DNA of 64,000 nucleotides from Rutidosis leptorrhynchoides (lineage: Eukaryota; Streptophyta; Magnoliopsida; Asterales; Asteraceae): assembly GCF_046630445.1 (NCBI RefSeq), contig NC_092334.1:192764501-192828500 (forward strand). Reading direction: 5' to 3'. Positions 36,299 through 49,537 of this stretch are shown piece after piece (position 1 is the first letter of the stretch; every line of letters begins with the position of its first letter). The translations under genes and the position numbers were made by a program. The notes below the pieces were generated by a model, which did no database searches, was not told the origin of the DNA, and saw only the letters and a list, made by a program, of their open reading frames with translations.

Positions 36299-39200
36299 TG
36301 TAGTGACCCGAACTTTTCCATGTTTATATATATTAAATGAAATTGATATTTATATGATTAAGTGTTTCCAACATGTTAAGCAATCAAACTTGTTAAGACT
36401 TGATTAATTGAAATAGGTTTCATATTGACAATTGACCACCCTAGTTGACCGGTGATTCACGAACGTTAAAACTTGTAAAAACTATATGATGACATATATA
36501 TGATTATATATATAGTTAACATGATATTATGATAAGTAAGTATCACATTAGGTATTTTAACAATGAGTTATATACATAAAATTGAGTTTATTGAATTAAG
36601 AAACTCGAAACGATATATATAACGATTATCGTTATAACAACGTCTTACTAAATACATATGAATCATATTAAGATATTGATACACTATGTTTAATCATGAT
36701 AAATTATAAGTAAACATGTCATTAAGTGTATTAACAATGAACTACATATGTAAAAACAAGACTACTAACTTAATGATTTCGAAACGAGACATATATGTAA
36801 CGATTATCGTTGTAACAACATTTAACTGTATATATATCATACTAAGATATATTAATATATCATAATATCATGATAATGTAATAACTTAACATCTCTTTAG
36901 ATATAATAAACAATGGGTTAACAACATTTAACAAGATCGTTAACCTAAAGGTTTCAAAACAACACTTACATGTAACGACTAACGATGACTTAACGACCCA
37001 GTTAAAATGTATATACATGTAGTGTTTTAATATGTATTCATACACTTTAGGAAGACTTTAAGACACTTATCAAAATACTTCTACTTAAAAAAAATTCTTA
37101 CAATTACATCCTCGTTCAGTTTCATCAACAATTCTACTCGTATGCACCCGTATTCGTACTCGTACAATACACAGCTTTTAGATGTATGTACTATTGGTAT
37201 ATACACTCCAATGATCAGCTCTTAGCAGCCCATGTGAGTCACCTAACATATATGGGAACCATCATTTGGAAACTAGCATGAAATATCTCATAAAATTACA
37301 AAAATATTAGTAATCATTCATGACTTATTTACAAGTAAACAAAATTACACATCCTTTATATCTAATCCATATACCAACGACCAAAAACACCTACAAACAC
37401 TTTAATTCTTCAATTTTATTCATCTAATTGATCTCTCTCAAGTTCTATCTTCAAGTTCTAAGTGTTCTTCATAAATTCTATAAGTTCTTGTTTCATAAAA
37501 TCAAGAATACTTCCAAGTTTGCTAGCTTACTTCCAATCTTGTAAAGTGATCATCCAACCTCAAGAAATCTTTCTTATTTACAGTAAGATATCTTTCTAAT
37601 ACAAGGTAATAATCATATTCAAACTTTGATTCAATTTCTATAACTATAACAATCTTATTTCGAGTGGAAATCTTACTTGAACTTGTTTTCGTGTCATGAT
37701 TCTGCTTCAAGAACTTTCAAGCCATCCAAGGATCCTTTGAAGGTAGATTTATTTTTCTCATTTCCAGTAGGTTTAACTACTAAAATTAAGGTAGTAATGA
37801 TGTTCATAACATCATTCGATTCATATATATAAAACTACCTTATTCGAAGGTTTAAACTTGTAATCACTAGAACATAGTTTAGTTAATTCTAAACTTGTTC
37901 GCAAACAAAAGTTAATACTTCTAACTTGACTTTTAAAATCAACTAGACACATGTTCTATATCTATATGATATGCTAACTTAATGATTTAAAACATGGAAA
38001 CACGAAAAACACCGTAAAACCGGATATACGCCGTCATAGTAACACCACGAGCTGTTTTGGGTTAGTTAATTAAAAACTATGATAAATTTTGATTTAAAAG
38101 TTGTTATTCTGGGAAAATGATTTTTCTTATGAACATGAAACTATATCCAAAAATCATGGTTAATCTCAAAGTGGAAGTATGTTTTCCAAAATGGTCATCT
38201 AGACGTCGTTCTTTCGACTGAAATGACTACCTTTACAAAAAAGACTTGTAACCTATATTTCTGACTATAAACCTATAATTTTTCTATTTAGATTCATAAA
38301 ATAGAGTTCAATATGAAGCTATAGCAATTTTATTCACTCAAAACGGATTTAAAACGAAGAAGTTATGGGTAAAACAAGATTGGATATTTTTTGATTGTTG
38401 TAGCTACGGGAAATATTGTAACAATTCTATATAAAATAATATCCTAGCTAACTTATATTATATTATACATGTATTCTAATATATTATGTAATCTTAGGAT
38501 ACCATAGACACGTATGCAAATGTTTTGACATATCATATCGACCCATGTATATATATTATTTGGAACAACCATAGACACTCTATATGCAGTAATGTTGGAG
38601 TTAGCTATACAGGGTTGAGGTTGATTCCAAAAATATATATACTTTAAGTTGTGATCTAGCCTGAGACGTGTATACACTGGGTCGTGGATTGATCCAAGAT
38701 AATATATATCGATTTATTTCTGTACATCTAACTATGGACAACTAGTTGTAGGTTACTAACGAGGACAGCTGACTTAATAAACTTAAAACATTAAAACCTA
38801 TTAAAAATGTTGTGAATATATTTTGAACATACTTTGATATATATGTACATATTTGTTATAGGTTCGTGAATCGACCAGTGGCCAAGTCTAATTTCCCGAT
38901 GAAGTAAAAATCTGTGAAAGTGAGTTATAGTCCCACTTTTAAAAATCTAATATTTTGGGGTGAAAATACATGCAGTTTTATAAATGTTTTACGAAATAGA
39001 CACAAGTAATTGAAACTACATTATATGGTTGAATGATCGAAGCCGAATATGCCCCTTTTGCTTGGTAACCTAAGAATTAGTAAACCAATCTACTAATTGA
39101 CGCGAATCCTAAAGATAGATCTATTGGGCCTAACGAACCCCATCTAAAGTACCGGATGCTTTAGTACTTAAAATTCATTTTTATCATGCCTGAAGGATTT

Positions 39201-39752
39201 CCCGGAATGATAGGGGATATTCTTATATGCATCTTGTTAATGTCGGTTGCCAGGTGTTCACCATATGAATGATTTTTTTTATCTCTATGTATGGGATGTA
39301 TATTGAAATATGAAATCTTGTGGTCTATTATTTCGATTGATAAATATATAGGTTAAACCTATAACTCACCAACATTTTTGTTGACGTTTAAAGCATGTTT
39401 ATTCTCAGGTGATTATTAAGAGCTTCCGCTGTTGCGTACTAAAATAAGGACAAGATTTAGAGTCCATTCTTGTATGATATTATGTAAAAACTGCATTCAA
39501 GAAACTTATTTTTGATGTAATATATTCTTATTGTAAACCATTATGTAATGGTCGTGTGTAAACGGTATATTTTAGATTATCATTATTTGATAATCTACGT
39601 AATGCTTTTTAAACCTTTATCGATAAAATAAAGGTTATGGTTGTTTTAAAAATGAATGTAGTCTTTGAAAAACATCTCATATAGAGGTCAGAACCTCGCG
39701 ACGAAATCAATTAATATGGAACATTTATAATCAATATGAACGGGACATATCA
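36299..39752 (+). repeat. 3' LTR of A2
   Basis: Uninterrupted 3.45-kb LTR; it gives the reference for the part of the 5' LTR split by B. Ends GGGACATATCA, then AGCGT. Hairpin CAACATTTTTGTTG at 39370-39383. Confidence 0.94.
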
Positions 39753-40458
39753 AGCGTGACTAGCTCGGATGGGGTAGTCAGGCCCAATAGATCTATCAAT
39801 ATGATTCGCGTCTACCGATGTCATAAACTAGTAGCTAAAAGTTACCAAATTAGGGGATATTTATGTTATAGCATTTAACTTAAGATAAATTAATCTAATT
39901 TAATTAAACTTATAATATAACAAATTAAATATTATTTTATATTAAATAATATTATAATATATGATATTAAGATTTATCTATTAAATATCAAAGTTGACTT
40001 AGGTTGACTGGAGTTGACTTTTGGTTGACTTTTCAGTTGACTTTTTCGTTTGACGTTCGGTTGACTTAAGTTGACTTTCTATATAAGGAAACTTTCTAAA
40101 TAAGACAACTTTTCAAAAATAGAAACTTTCTAAAAATAAAAACTTTCCTAAAATAGAATGTTACTAAAAATAGAAAGTATATTTAATACTTAAACTTAAT
40201 CGAATCTTTTGACACCTAAGTTCTAAATCCACATCAAGCACTAGGACTATCATGCATTGACCTGACCTAAGTTAGACTTTTACTTACATACTTTCGTAAT
40301 TAGGTTAAAGTATCGATCATACTTGATCTATTATTAATTTACGTGTGATATATTCTTGTGTGTACTCTAAGGTGAGTTGTAGTCCCACCTTTTTAATCTT
40401 TTTAATCTTTTGAAATGAGAATATATGCTCTTTATATTTACATGTTAGACATCTACTA
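39753..40458. repeat. LTR fragment F, right part, with an internal inversion
   Basis: 39753 to about 39870 continues the minus-oriented LTR module broken by A2 (GGCCCAATAGATCTATC, GATTCGCGT). From about 39870 to 40458 the LTR modules run in plus orientation (GTTGACTT repeats, GACTATCATGCATTGACC, GGTGAGTTGTAGTCCCACC, GAGAATATATGC). It is spliced into the protease region of C in place of about 80 bases. Confidence 0.55.
39870..40350 (+). repeat. Inverted repeat arm 1
   Basis: Pairs in reverse complement with 41890-42370. For example GACTATCATGCATTGACCTG here faces CAGGTCAATGCATGATAGTC there. Confidence 0.75.
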
Positions 40459-41791
40459 GGTATCAAATCTACTTCGAAAGTTTTATCTGCACGAGTTATA
40501 CTACAGTTACAATCCACATTCTTAGCCTTTAGTACTTCACCATTAGCTACCTCTACAGTATAGTTTCTGTCTAAGGATGACAATGGAGTACTAATCCTAG
40601 GATTTATCTTGCTTGAAACAAAACTTAAAACCGCCCCAGAATCAAATAAGACATAAACCAGTAAGTTATTGACCGAAAATGTACCGGTAACCAGTTCAGG
40701 ATCTTCTTCCGCATCTCTAGCATTGATATTGAACGCTCCATGCGCATTCGCACCAGCCTTCTTCTTATTCGGACATGTATCACGAACATGTCTCGGCTTT
40801 CCGCACTCATAGCAAACCTTCGGTGCACTAGCATTATCCTTCACATTCACAGATTCATTAGTAGTAGCTTTATAAGCAAAACCCTTGCAGTCCTTAGCCC
40901 TGTGTCCCTGTTTATTACACTTAGAACACACCGCAGTACAGAATCCACTGTGAGGTTTATAACACCTTGGGCACATTGGGCGCTGATTGCGCTGATTAGA
41001 ATTTAAGGTTTTCTGCCTTTTCTGCTGATTCTAATTTGGATTTCGGTTTCCATCCCATTTCCGCTTTCCATCATCCTTCTTATGAATATTGTCACTCGTC
41101 TCTCCGGATGAAGCTTTCTTTCCTCGAAGAATTATTTTGTCATTCAACTTGTGAGCCATAACTATGAATGCTTCAATGGTTGGAGGTCATGAGAGTCAAC
41201 CCTAGTCTCGATTGACTATGACTGTCCTTCAATATATGCCTTAATTTTGATGGTTTCAGTAGCCATAGCAGTTGGACACATTAAAGCTAACTCAAAGAAT
41301 CGTTGATCACATGCGTCGATATCATTACGTTTCAACTTTAGATGTTTTAACTCGGTCTCGAGTTTCTTTACTTCACCTCTCGGGCAATAACGAGTAATCA
41401 TTATTTTTTTGAAGTCTACCCAAGCTTGACCATACGCTTCATCATTTTCGACAGCTTGAGCATACGAGTTCCACCAGGTCAGTGCACTATTAATCAGCGT
41501 GCATGTGGAAAACTTCACCTTAAACTCCAGAACATTATTAACACGAAACACAGACTCGAGCTTCTTAAACCAGCGAGTGAGACTTATTGGGCCCTCCACT
41601 CCACTGAACACTTGGGGCTTACTACCTATGAATGTCTTGTAAGAACTTCCACCTTGGTTCCCATTGTTTCCGTTGTTGTTGGTATTAGTACCCTGATTGT
41701 TGTTATTTCGATTGATGTTCGTCATAGCAGCGGCTATACCCTCAGCTATCAAACGGCGCATTTGAGTAGAAGATGATTTCTTTGGAGGCAT
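40459..41791 (-). pseudogene. gag: gag and protease remnant of element C
   Basis: Gag starts MPPKKSSSTQMRRL at 41791 and is open to 41216 (stop), with SYKTFIGSKPQVFSG and the capsid motif LTRWFKKLESVF. After a frame change the zinc knuckles follow (CSKCNKQGHRAKDC, CYECGKPRHVRDTC), then the protease start (VLFDSGAVLSFVS; the usual GAD is GAV). The reading breaks at FEVDLIP (about 40459), where LTR fragment F begins. Pol resumes at 16930 beyond A2. Several further stops. Non-functional. Confidence 0.85.
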
Positions 41792-41889
41792 GATCTTTAA
41801 GACAAAATAACACTCACATTAGCATTAAGGATAATACCAAGTGTTATAATTAGAACATTAAATAATTTCTAAAAATTAATTACTATAAT

Positions 41890-43845
41890 AATAGTTAATG
41901 AATAATAATGATCGAGACTTCAACCTAATTACAAAAGTAAGTAAACGTTTAACTTAGGTCAGGTCAATGCATGATAGTCCTAATGCTTGCTGTGGAATTA
42001 GAATTTAGGTGTTAAAAGATTCGATTAAGTTTAAATATTAAGTATACTTTCGATTTTTTAGTAACATTCTATTTTAGAAAATTTTATATTTATAGTAAGT
42101 TTCTATTTTTAAAAAGTTCATATTTTTGAAAAATTGCCTTATTTAGAAAGTCAACTTAAGTCAAACAAGAAAGTCAACTAAAAAATCAACCAAACGTCAA
42201 CTCTAGTCAACCTAATTCATCTTTGATATATAATGTATAATTAATTTTAATATTATATATTATAATATTATTTGATATGGAGTAATAAAATATTTATTTT
42301 GTTATATTATAATTTTAATTAAAATAAATTAATTTATCATAAGCTAAATGATATAATAAATATAACATAAAGATATAATTAAATATTAATCATATCATAA
42401 GTATTTTTTAAGTAATAATTTATTGATTATGTTATAATTTTTTAATTAAATAATAATATCATAAGTACTTAAATGAATTATTAAACTCTATATGTATTTA
42501 ATATTTTAAATTATATCACAAGTCTTATTAAATTAAATAATAATTATTATAGCATACGTATATTTTAAATTATTATTTTTATAAGTATTTTATTAATTAG
42601 TAATGAATTAATAAATATGGTAAGTTTAATCATAGTAATAATTAAATCATAATATAAATAATTAATTAAATGATATAATAATACATATTATAAGTATTAT
42701 TAAATAATAATTATTTTTACAATCTAAGTATTAAATAATATTAATAAATATTATTTTTATTATAAGTATATTTTTTTTACATAAGTTTAATTTATACATG
42801 TTATTAAATTATTGTAAAATATATAAATTAAACCGTAAGTCCGTTCGACACGAAATTTATATACATGGGACCGTATTAACAAACCTTACATCATAGGTTC
42901 ATGAATCAGGCACGGACCCCAATGCAAAAATCTGGAAAATTTGTAATTTATATTATTTATATTTTAAAACTTCTAAAAATCATAACTTTTAAACTACACG
43001 TCCGATTTTAACGTATTTTATATATTTTTGATTCGTAACAACAATCTCGACACCATGGTCCCATCAAAACAGTTCAGAAGTGACATGAATTTTGAGGTCA
43101 TGGCTGCTGTACATATTATTTATATTATTAATTTTATAAAAACTTAAATCGTTCATATCTTTTGATCCGTTAATCCGTTTAATGCGAATCTTAAACAAAA
43201 ATTGCACTACTTGGTGAAAGGAATTCAATGAGCTACAAATCCATGTCAATAAAATGTGGTATGGATTACGAAAATACTGATTTAGGGTCTGTCCAAAAAT
43301 TATTAAACCGAAAACACGAGTTTTATCATGATTAATTAATGCAAACATCACCACAATAATTATCAAGTACTATAACTATACATACAATCAATATAACATG
43401 TAAAATAATAATAATTGAAAAAGTTAGGGTTTTATATCTACCTCAAAGGAAGAAACAAAAATAGGAGAAACATAAAGAATCGCGAGAAAAATCCGAATAA
43501 GCAAAAATTATTGAATGAAGATGACTAATTTTAATGATGATAATTGTCGATGATGGTGATGGTGATGATGAAGGTGTCGACCAAAAAGAGAGAAATGGGA
43601 GAGAAAAAGATGAGTTTTGTGATTTAGGTTTTTAGAATGAGATAAGAATAAATAAATCAAATAATATAAATATGGTAACAATTAAAATAATAAAATTTTG
43701 TGGCTTAATCCCCAAGGAGGAGTTCGGCCGATATTATGGAGTAATAATATTTATTTTAAAAAAAACTCAAAAATATTATCCGTAAATAATTTGATACATA
43801 CAATTTTTAAATAAGAGGATAAAGTCAAATAAAATAACAAACTAA

Positions 43846-43924
<79 letters not shown>

Positions 43925-44083
43925 CCGACTCCTTTTAAGAGTATTATTAATTTTTTTCTATAAAAATTATTCATATAGGTATTTATCTAATTAATTGAAT
44001 TATGTAATAGACTAAATATAATTTAAAAACAAAATGGACTAACCTATGGCCACCGTACATGGTTCGGCCTAGTTGGGCTAAGA
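41890..44083 (-). repeat. 5' LTR remnant of element C, split by D
   Basis: Homologous to 12540-13440 in its right half (43150-44083). The left part (41890-42370) forms the inverted repeat with 39870-40350. 42370-42830 is nearly pure A/T. D enters after GGGCTAAGA; in the left LTR the same sequence runs on uninterrupted at 13426-13440. No convincing tRNA primer site was found between this LTR and the gag start, so its 3' end is probably deleted. Confidence 0.65.
43852..43920. repeat. (TA)n microsatellite in C LTR
   Basis: About 68 bases of TA where the other C LTR copy has only AAATATTTTTTTTATA (about 13260). Confidence 0.95.
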
Positions 44084-45437
44084 TGTGATGATCCGGAAAT
44101 TTTCGACCAAATTTAAACTTTAATCTTTATATTATTCTGACACGATAAGCAGAGTTTGTTAAGTTAAATCTCAAGAATTTTAAACGATGTTCATACATTC
44201 ATTTAACCTCGACCAAATTCCAACGATTCACGAACCATTAAATGAACGGATACGATTATAGGTACGTGTGTATATATTAATTTGAAACATTAACAAAGTA
44301 CTAAACGGAAAATACTTTACATGAACGTATTTGTTTCAATATGATTAGAGATGGAATTAGAAGATAATATCAAATGATTGAATTATCAGATACATTGAAT
44401 TGTGATTACGAGTTTCTGTTGAGAGGTCCACTTTGATTTAGGAAACCTTTCCTTTTTAACGGTATTCGGAATAATTTGTGACCTACGAGTAAGAACAAAT
44501 ATGTCAATTAACGATAGCTGGATAAGGGTTAGTAGAATTTCCTACTTAGCTTTCAATGCATGCCCTACAATAATTGCCCCGTGATTTTGATAAGATAAAA
44601 TTAATTAACCTTCATATTATGTATTCTGAAAGTAAAATTAGGGAATATAGGTAAATTAGAAAATAGATATTGACAAGTTAAGTAGATCGACGTTTTACTT
44701 TAAAATGATTTCCTACGTTTGATTTTCCCTTAGACTTAATCTTACGAGTCATGATTAAAATAGAAATTTAAAACCTTGAAACCTGATATGATTCATATAT
44801 GATATTACTTTCTTAAACAAAAACGTATTTTCGATATAATAGACTTTTATTATTAAAAACGTCTTATGACATAACAAATTCTATTATTATAACCTTTGTA
44901 ATAAAATGATTTTTGAATATAAAATAATTTGATTATTAAAATATTTTATGAACGTTTGTATATAAATAAACTATATCAACTTTAAACTTTAAATACAAAA
45001 GTTATGAAATAGTAATTCTTAATATTTAAACGATTTCTAAATATATAAGTTTTGAATGACATTAGTTTTGAAAAACTACATTAAGTAAATAATTCAAAAT
45101 TATATTTCGAAATGAAAATATAAATATAAATAATTTAGTCATACAACGTCCTGATTTAAACTAATATATTTTGACAAACAACGAACCACTGATTTATAGA
45201 AACAAATGACCACAACGCTCAATTTTATAAGTTACATTTATTATAAGGTAATTTTTTGATGAGAAAGTCAAATTATTAATAAGGGTACACCTCGCGTAAC
45301 GTAAAAGGCTAGTTTTCTAAACGTACGAAAGTGCGTTCGAAAAACCGAAAGTGGTACATGAGTCGAGTGACAATGTACGAGTCATTTATGTAAAAATTAC
45401 ATTTTTACCATGAACGTAAATATAATATAATATATAA

Positions 45438-45532
<95 letters not shown>
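45438..45532. repeat. (TA)n microsatellite in D LTR
   Basis: About 95 bases of TA. Confidence 0.97.
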
Positions 45533-45536
<4 letters not shown>

Positions 45537-45713
45537 CATTAATCAAGTGTCGGCAAGGGAAAAACAATGGATGCCAGCTGGAACACAAGCTCATGCGATC
45601 GCATGAGCTATGTGCATTCAATCCATACGATCACATGGAACATGGGGTCAGCAAATTCCTTTAAATTCGATCGTAAACTGGTTCCTGATTCATTTCATAT
45701 ATATCTATCTATC

Positions 45714-45717
<4 letters not shown>

Positions 45718-45778
<61 letters not shown>

Positions 45779-45782
45779 TATA

Positions 45783-45823
<41 letters not shown>
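45718..45823. repeat. (TA)n then (ATT)n microsatellites in D LTR
   Basis: About 55 bases of TA followed by about 40 bases of ATT repeats. Confidence 0.97.
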
Positions 45824-45824
<1 letters not shown>

Positions 45825-46319
45825 CATATGATTATTATTAGTAGTATTAGGAGTAACTAGTATTAGTATTATACATAAAATACTACGACAAGGAGTACGC
45901 GCGAGTTATTGCAACATGGGTTTTATGAGTAGGATAGGGCTAAGGAAATTATGGGTTATAGCTATGGAGGTGATGGGTATGATTCATGGGTTTGTTCGTG
46001 AGGTCAATCTAGTGTTTATCATCCCCGTTGTGTTTACGTACCTTTTCAGCAATATTGAATCTCAATATTGATAATTGAGTACTCATAATTTAACTTTTAT
46101 ATATTAATAGTGTATCCCTGACTAGTGCTCGAGTATATAGGATTATACATGTCTGTACTTTTGATATTGCAATTAGATAGGTTATGTTGAATCCTGAATT
46201 AGTTACATATGCGGTTGAGATAAGATATAAGATATGCATGTCGTTGGAAAGCTAGCGGAAAATTAAGAACTTTTCATTTAGATATCGAATGGTTTCGATG
46301 AACGGATTAGAGGTTATAG

Positions 46320-46425
46320 TCAATTGAATCTTTGTATTATTATTAAAAAAGATTATTATTATCATCGTTATTATCGCCGTTATAATTTTTATCTAATTAT
46401 TATTATTATTATTATTATTATTATA

Positions 46426-46460
<35 letters not shown>

Positions 46461-47320
46461 CATTATTAATAAAAAGTATTATCATTAAAAATTGTTATTT
46501 TTATTATTACTATCGTTATTATCGTTAAAGTTATAATTAAGTATTATCATTAATATTATCATAAAATTTATTATCATTAGTATTATTATAATTAAAAACT
46601 GATATTAGTAACACCTAATTATTATGATTACTATTATTATCATTAACATGAACACGATATAAAAGACGATTAAAAGCTATTAAACGAATCGATTAGGAAA
46701 TAATGTGTATGAGTATCATGATGAAATTAAAATATTGTAAGATATTGATTTAGATAAAATTATCATTCTTATTTTTATTATTACTATTATTATTAAAAGT
46801 ATTGTTGAAACTATCATTTTAACGAAAATTATCATTTTTATAGAAATGTCATTGTTATTATAAAATATCATTATTATTACCATTTTAAATAGAGTTATTA
46901 TTTTAAAGTTAATATTAAAAATATCGTAAATATTAAAATTATCATAATCAGAATTATCGTTTTATCATAATATCACTTTTAGTAAATATAAATATTGATA
47001 TTTTTATTAATAGAATAATAATGATTATTATTACATAATAATACAACTTTTACTTATTATTATTATCAATGTTATTTTATCAAATAAATATGGAATACAA
47101 AGATATTTTACTACGTGTAATATAATTACGTTAATATTACCTATCATATTATTTTTATGATATTAAATGAAGTTTATAAATTTTATTACTTAAGATATAT
47201 AAAAGTATATTTTTATTATATAAAATTTTAATAATAAATGAATTATATTATTTATTCTTATAAATTTTTTTAAAAATATTTAAAAATATAAAACGACGAT
47301 ATTTAAACTATATAATAATC
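46320..47320. repeat. ATT-rich low-complexity block in D LTR
   Basis: Dispersed ATT/TTA triplets with runs at 46393-46460 and many shorter ones over about 1 kb. Confidence 0.85.
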
Positions 47321-48352
47321 ATGTATAAATTTTGCAAATCATTCTGAGTCAAATTGACTTTTGTTGACTTTTGCATATTAGTCTCGAGCATTAGGATTGT
47401 GATACACTATGATCTGACCTAAATTGTTAGACAAATATTGACCAACATATAAATATATATAATTAATATAGGTTCGTGAATCCAAGGCCAACCCTGCACT
47501 TGTTCAATGATGTTATATTTATTTTTACTACAGAATACAGTATGGTGAGTTTCATTTACCTTTTTACCCTTTATATTTTTGGGCTGAGAATACATGCGCA
47601 ACTTTTATAAATGTTTTACGAAATAGACATAAGTGATCGAAACTACATTCTATGGTTGGATTATTGAATCGAATATGCCCCTTTTTAGCTTGGTAGCCTA
47701 AGAATTAGGGAAATGGTCCCTAATTGACGCGAATCCTAAAGATAGATCTATGGACCTTGACACGTCCCATTCGGGTTACGAATACTTTAGTACTTCAATT
47801 ATCATATCCGATGAGAGTCCCGGAATGATGGGGATATTCTATATGCATCCTGTTAGTTCGGTTATCAAGCGTTCACCATATGAATGATTTTTATCTCTAT
47901 GCCGTGCGAAATGCCTGATATGAGATTATATTTATGAGAAATGGAAATGAAATCTTGTGGTCTATTAAAAATATTGAATTGATGGATTATGAAAAACTAA
48001 TGAACTCACCAACCTTTTGGTTGACACTTTAAAGCATGTTTATTCTCAGGTATTAAAGAAATCTTCCGCTGTGCATTAGCTCATTTTAAGGATATTACTT
48101 GAAGTCATTCATGACATATTTCAAAAGACGTTGCATTCGAGTCATTGAGTTCATCAAGATTATTGTTAAGATAACTATAGTTGGATGTATTATGAAATGG
48201 TATGCATGCTGTCAATTTTTAATGTAAAGAAAGTTTGTCTTATAAAAATGAATGCAATGTTTGTAAAATGTATCATTTAGAGGTCAAATACCTCGCGATG
48301 TAATCAACTATTGTGAATCGTTTAATAATGTATATGAACGGGTCCTTTCAGT

Positions 48353-48364
48353 TGGTATCAGAGC
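48353..48364 (+). other. Primer binding site of D
   Basis: TGGTATCAGAGC, initiator tRNA-Met type, two bases after the LTR. Confidence 0.95.
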
Positions 48365-48450
48365 GATGGTCTTAGCGAACCAGGTCTGCATTAGTGTGTC
48401 TAACTGATAAGTCATTAGGATGCATTAGTGAGTCTGGACTTCGACCGTTT
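48365..48450 (+). promoter_or_regulatory. Conserved leader motif of D, candidate packaging signal
   Basis: GCATTAGTGTGTCT and GCATTAGTGAGTCTGG followed by ACTTCGACCG, near-identical to B and A2. Confidence 0.5.
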
Positions 48451-48758
48451 CTGCATGTCAAAAGTTTTGCTTATCATTTTGTGTCAAAAATCACCTACTT
48501 TTCATCCTTAGGAAATTACCTACTTATTATTCTTAGTCTAGACACATTTTGCTGCATTAATTGCATGAATAGTGTATGGACAAAATTCATATCTTAGCTC
48601 ATCTGTTACTGTAAACTTTGCCTGACACATTCCGTAAATTCCTCCGTAATCTACAAAATCTTTTGCTCTATATATATAGATATTCTATATAATTAGAATA
48701 CCACCCGATAGCCGGAAAATCATTTCATATCGAAAAATCCTTTATTCAATCGTACGAA

Positions 48759-49193
48759 ATGGAATTCGTCATTAGTTCAAGTCCCTCGAATTCTGATATG
48801 GAGTCTCAATCGAGCTCCGAAAGCAGTGTGACTGGTATGGATCAACCAATCAGTCATCATCTATTCTGGATGAATTGGGGATGGGTTCGTAGCCTCCTCA
48901 ATCATTGGAGACAAGAAGAAGGTGATCCCTTCCACCCACCACATTGCCCTTTTGGTGATGAACCTGAAGCACTTACCGGGGAACCTGTCTGAAACACTAT
49001 TTTCTCTCTCATTTCCAGAGTATCTCGTCATGATTATATGTTACATCAAATTTTAGATTTTATTTACCCGCTCGTCCGAATCGACAATCACCCCGGTGTA
49101 ATTGAAGAAGTCAACGAGCTTCGCGCTCGGATAGTGGCTTTGGAGAATATGGTGCAAATGTTACAAACACCAGCAGCAGCACCAGCAGTATAA
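48759..49193 (+). pseudogene. ORF1 of D, homologue of B ORF1, one stop
   Basis: 145 codons counting the terminal stop, with TGA at 48990-48992 where B has CGA. N-terminus rich in Ser and acids, then MDQPISHHLFWMNWGWV, EEGDPFHPPH, and a coiled-coil-like NELRARIVALENMVQMLQ with an Ala/Pro tail. In the next frame an open stretch (49312-49537) encodes NDEVLIHNFIEEIFYGDYV and continues, past the E insertion, into 59049-59184. Its start is also conserved in B. The two may once have been one longer protein or two overlapping ones. Family unknown; no zinc knuckle or enzyme motif. Confidence 0.6.
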
Positions 49194-49537
49194 TCAGTAC
49201 CACCAACATCAACGTCAACAGTACCATTACCACCCCCAACCACAACCGTGTCGTAAACCTCAAATTCACAATTTGTTCCACGAGCATCAACGTCATACGT
49301 CCTATAGATAACAAGGAAGACCAACAACAACAAACGACGAAGTATTAATTCATAACTTCATCGAAGAAATATTTTACGGTGATTATGTAATCTCTAAAAT
49401 TTTAGAGATTACTTATTCTAGACCTAACCATAAATCAGAAGATTGGACCGAAATGATAAAAGAAACCCTGACCAGAATGGTGCACGATTTACAAGCTAGA
49501 CTTGTTTTACCAACAGCATCAACAGTACCACCATCAT

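Larger units (their letters stand above)
16991..39752 (+). mobile_element. Ty3/gypsy element A2, complete, with element B nested in its 5' LTR
   Basis: 5' LTR 16991-17712 plus 26994-29722; PBS 29725-29736; leader; acidic ORF; F-box ORF; internal PPT-like motif; gag-pol; PPT; 3' LTR 36299-39752. Without B it is about 13.5 kb. Flanks AGCGC (16986-16990) and AGCGT (39753-39757) are a target duplication with one mismatch. The two LTRs differ at about 7-8 of the first 270 bases by eye, so it is younger than C and D. Confidence 0.93.
44084..48350 (+). repeat. 5' LTR of D
   Basis: 4.27 kb, starting TGTGATGATCCGG and ending GGTCCTTTCA. Unusually long because of TA and ATT expansions. The last 900 bases carry the shared modules and the hairpin CAACCTTTTGGTTG at 48010-48023. 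No coding sequence. Confidence 0.9.

Noticed and set aside
41820..41850. TTGGTATTATCC (minus strand) as a PBS for element C
   Set aside because: Only the first six bases fit the tRNA-Met site and no LTR end in CA adjoins it.
46320..47320. AT-rich block considered as a matrix attachment region or origin
   Set aside because: Composition alone does not support either; it lies within an LTR and is explained by ATT repeat expansion.
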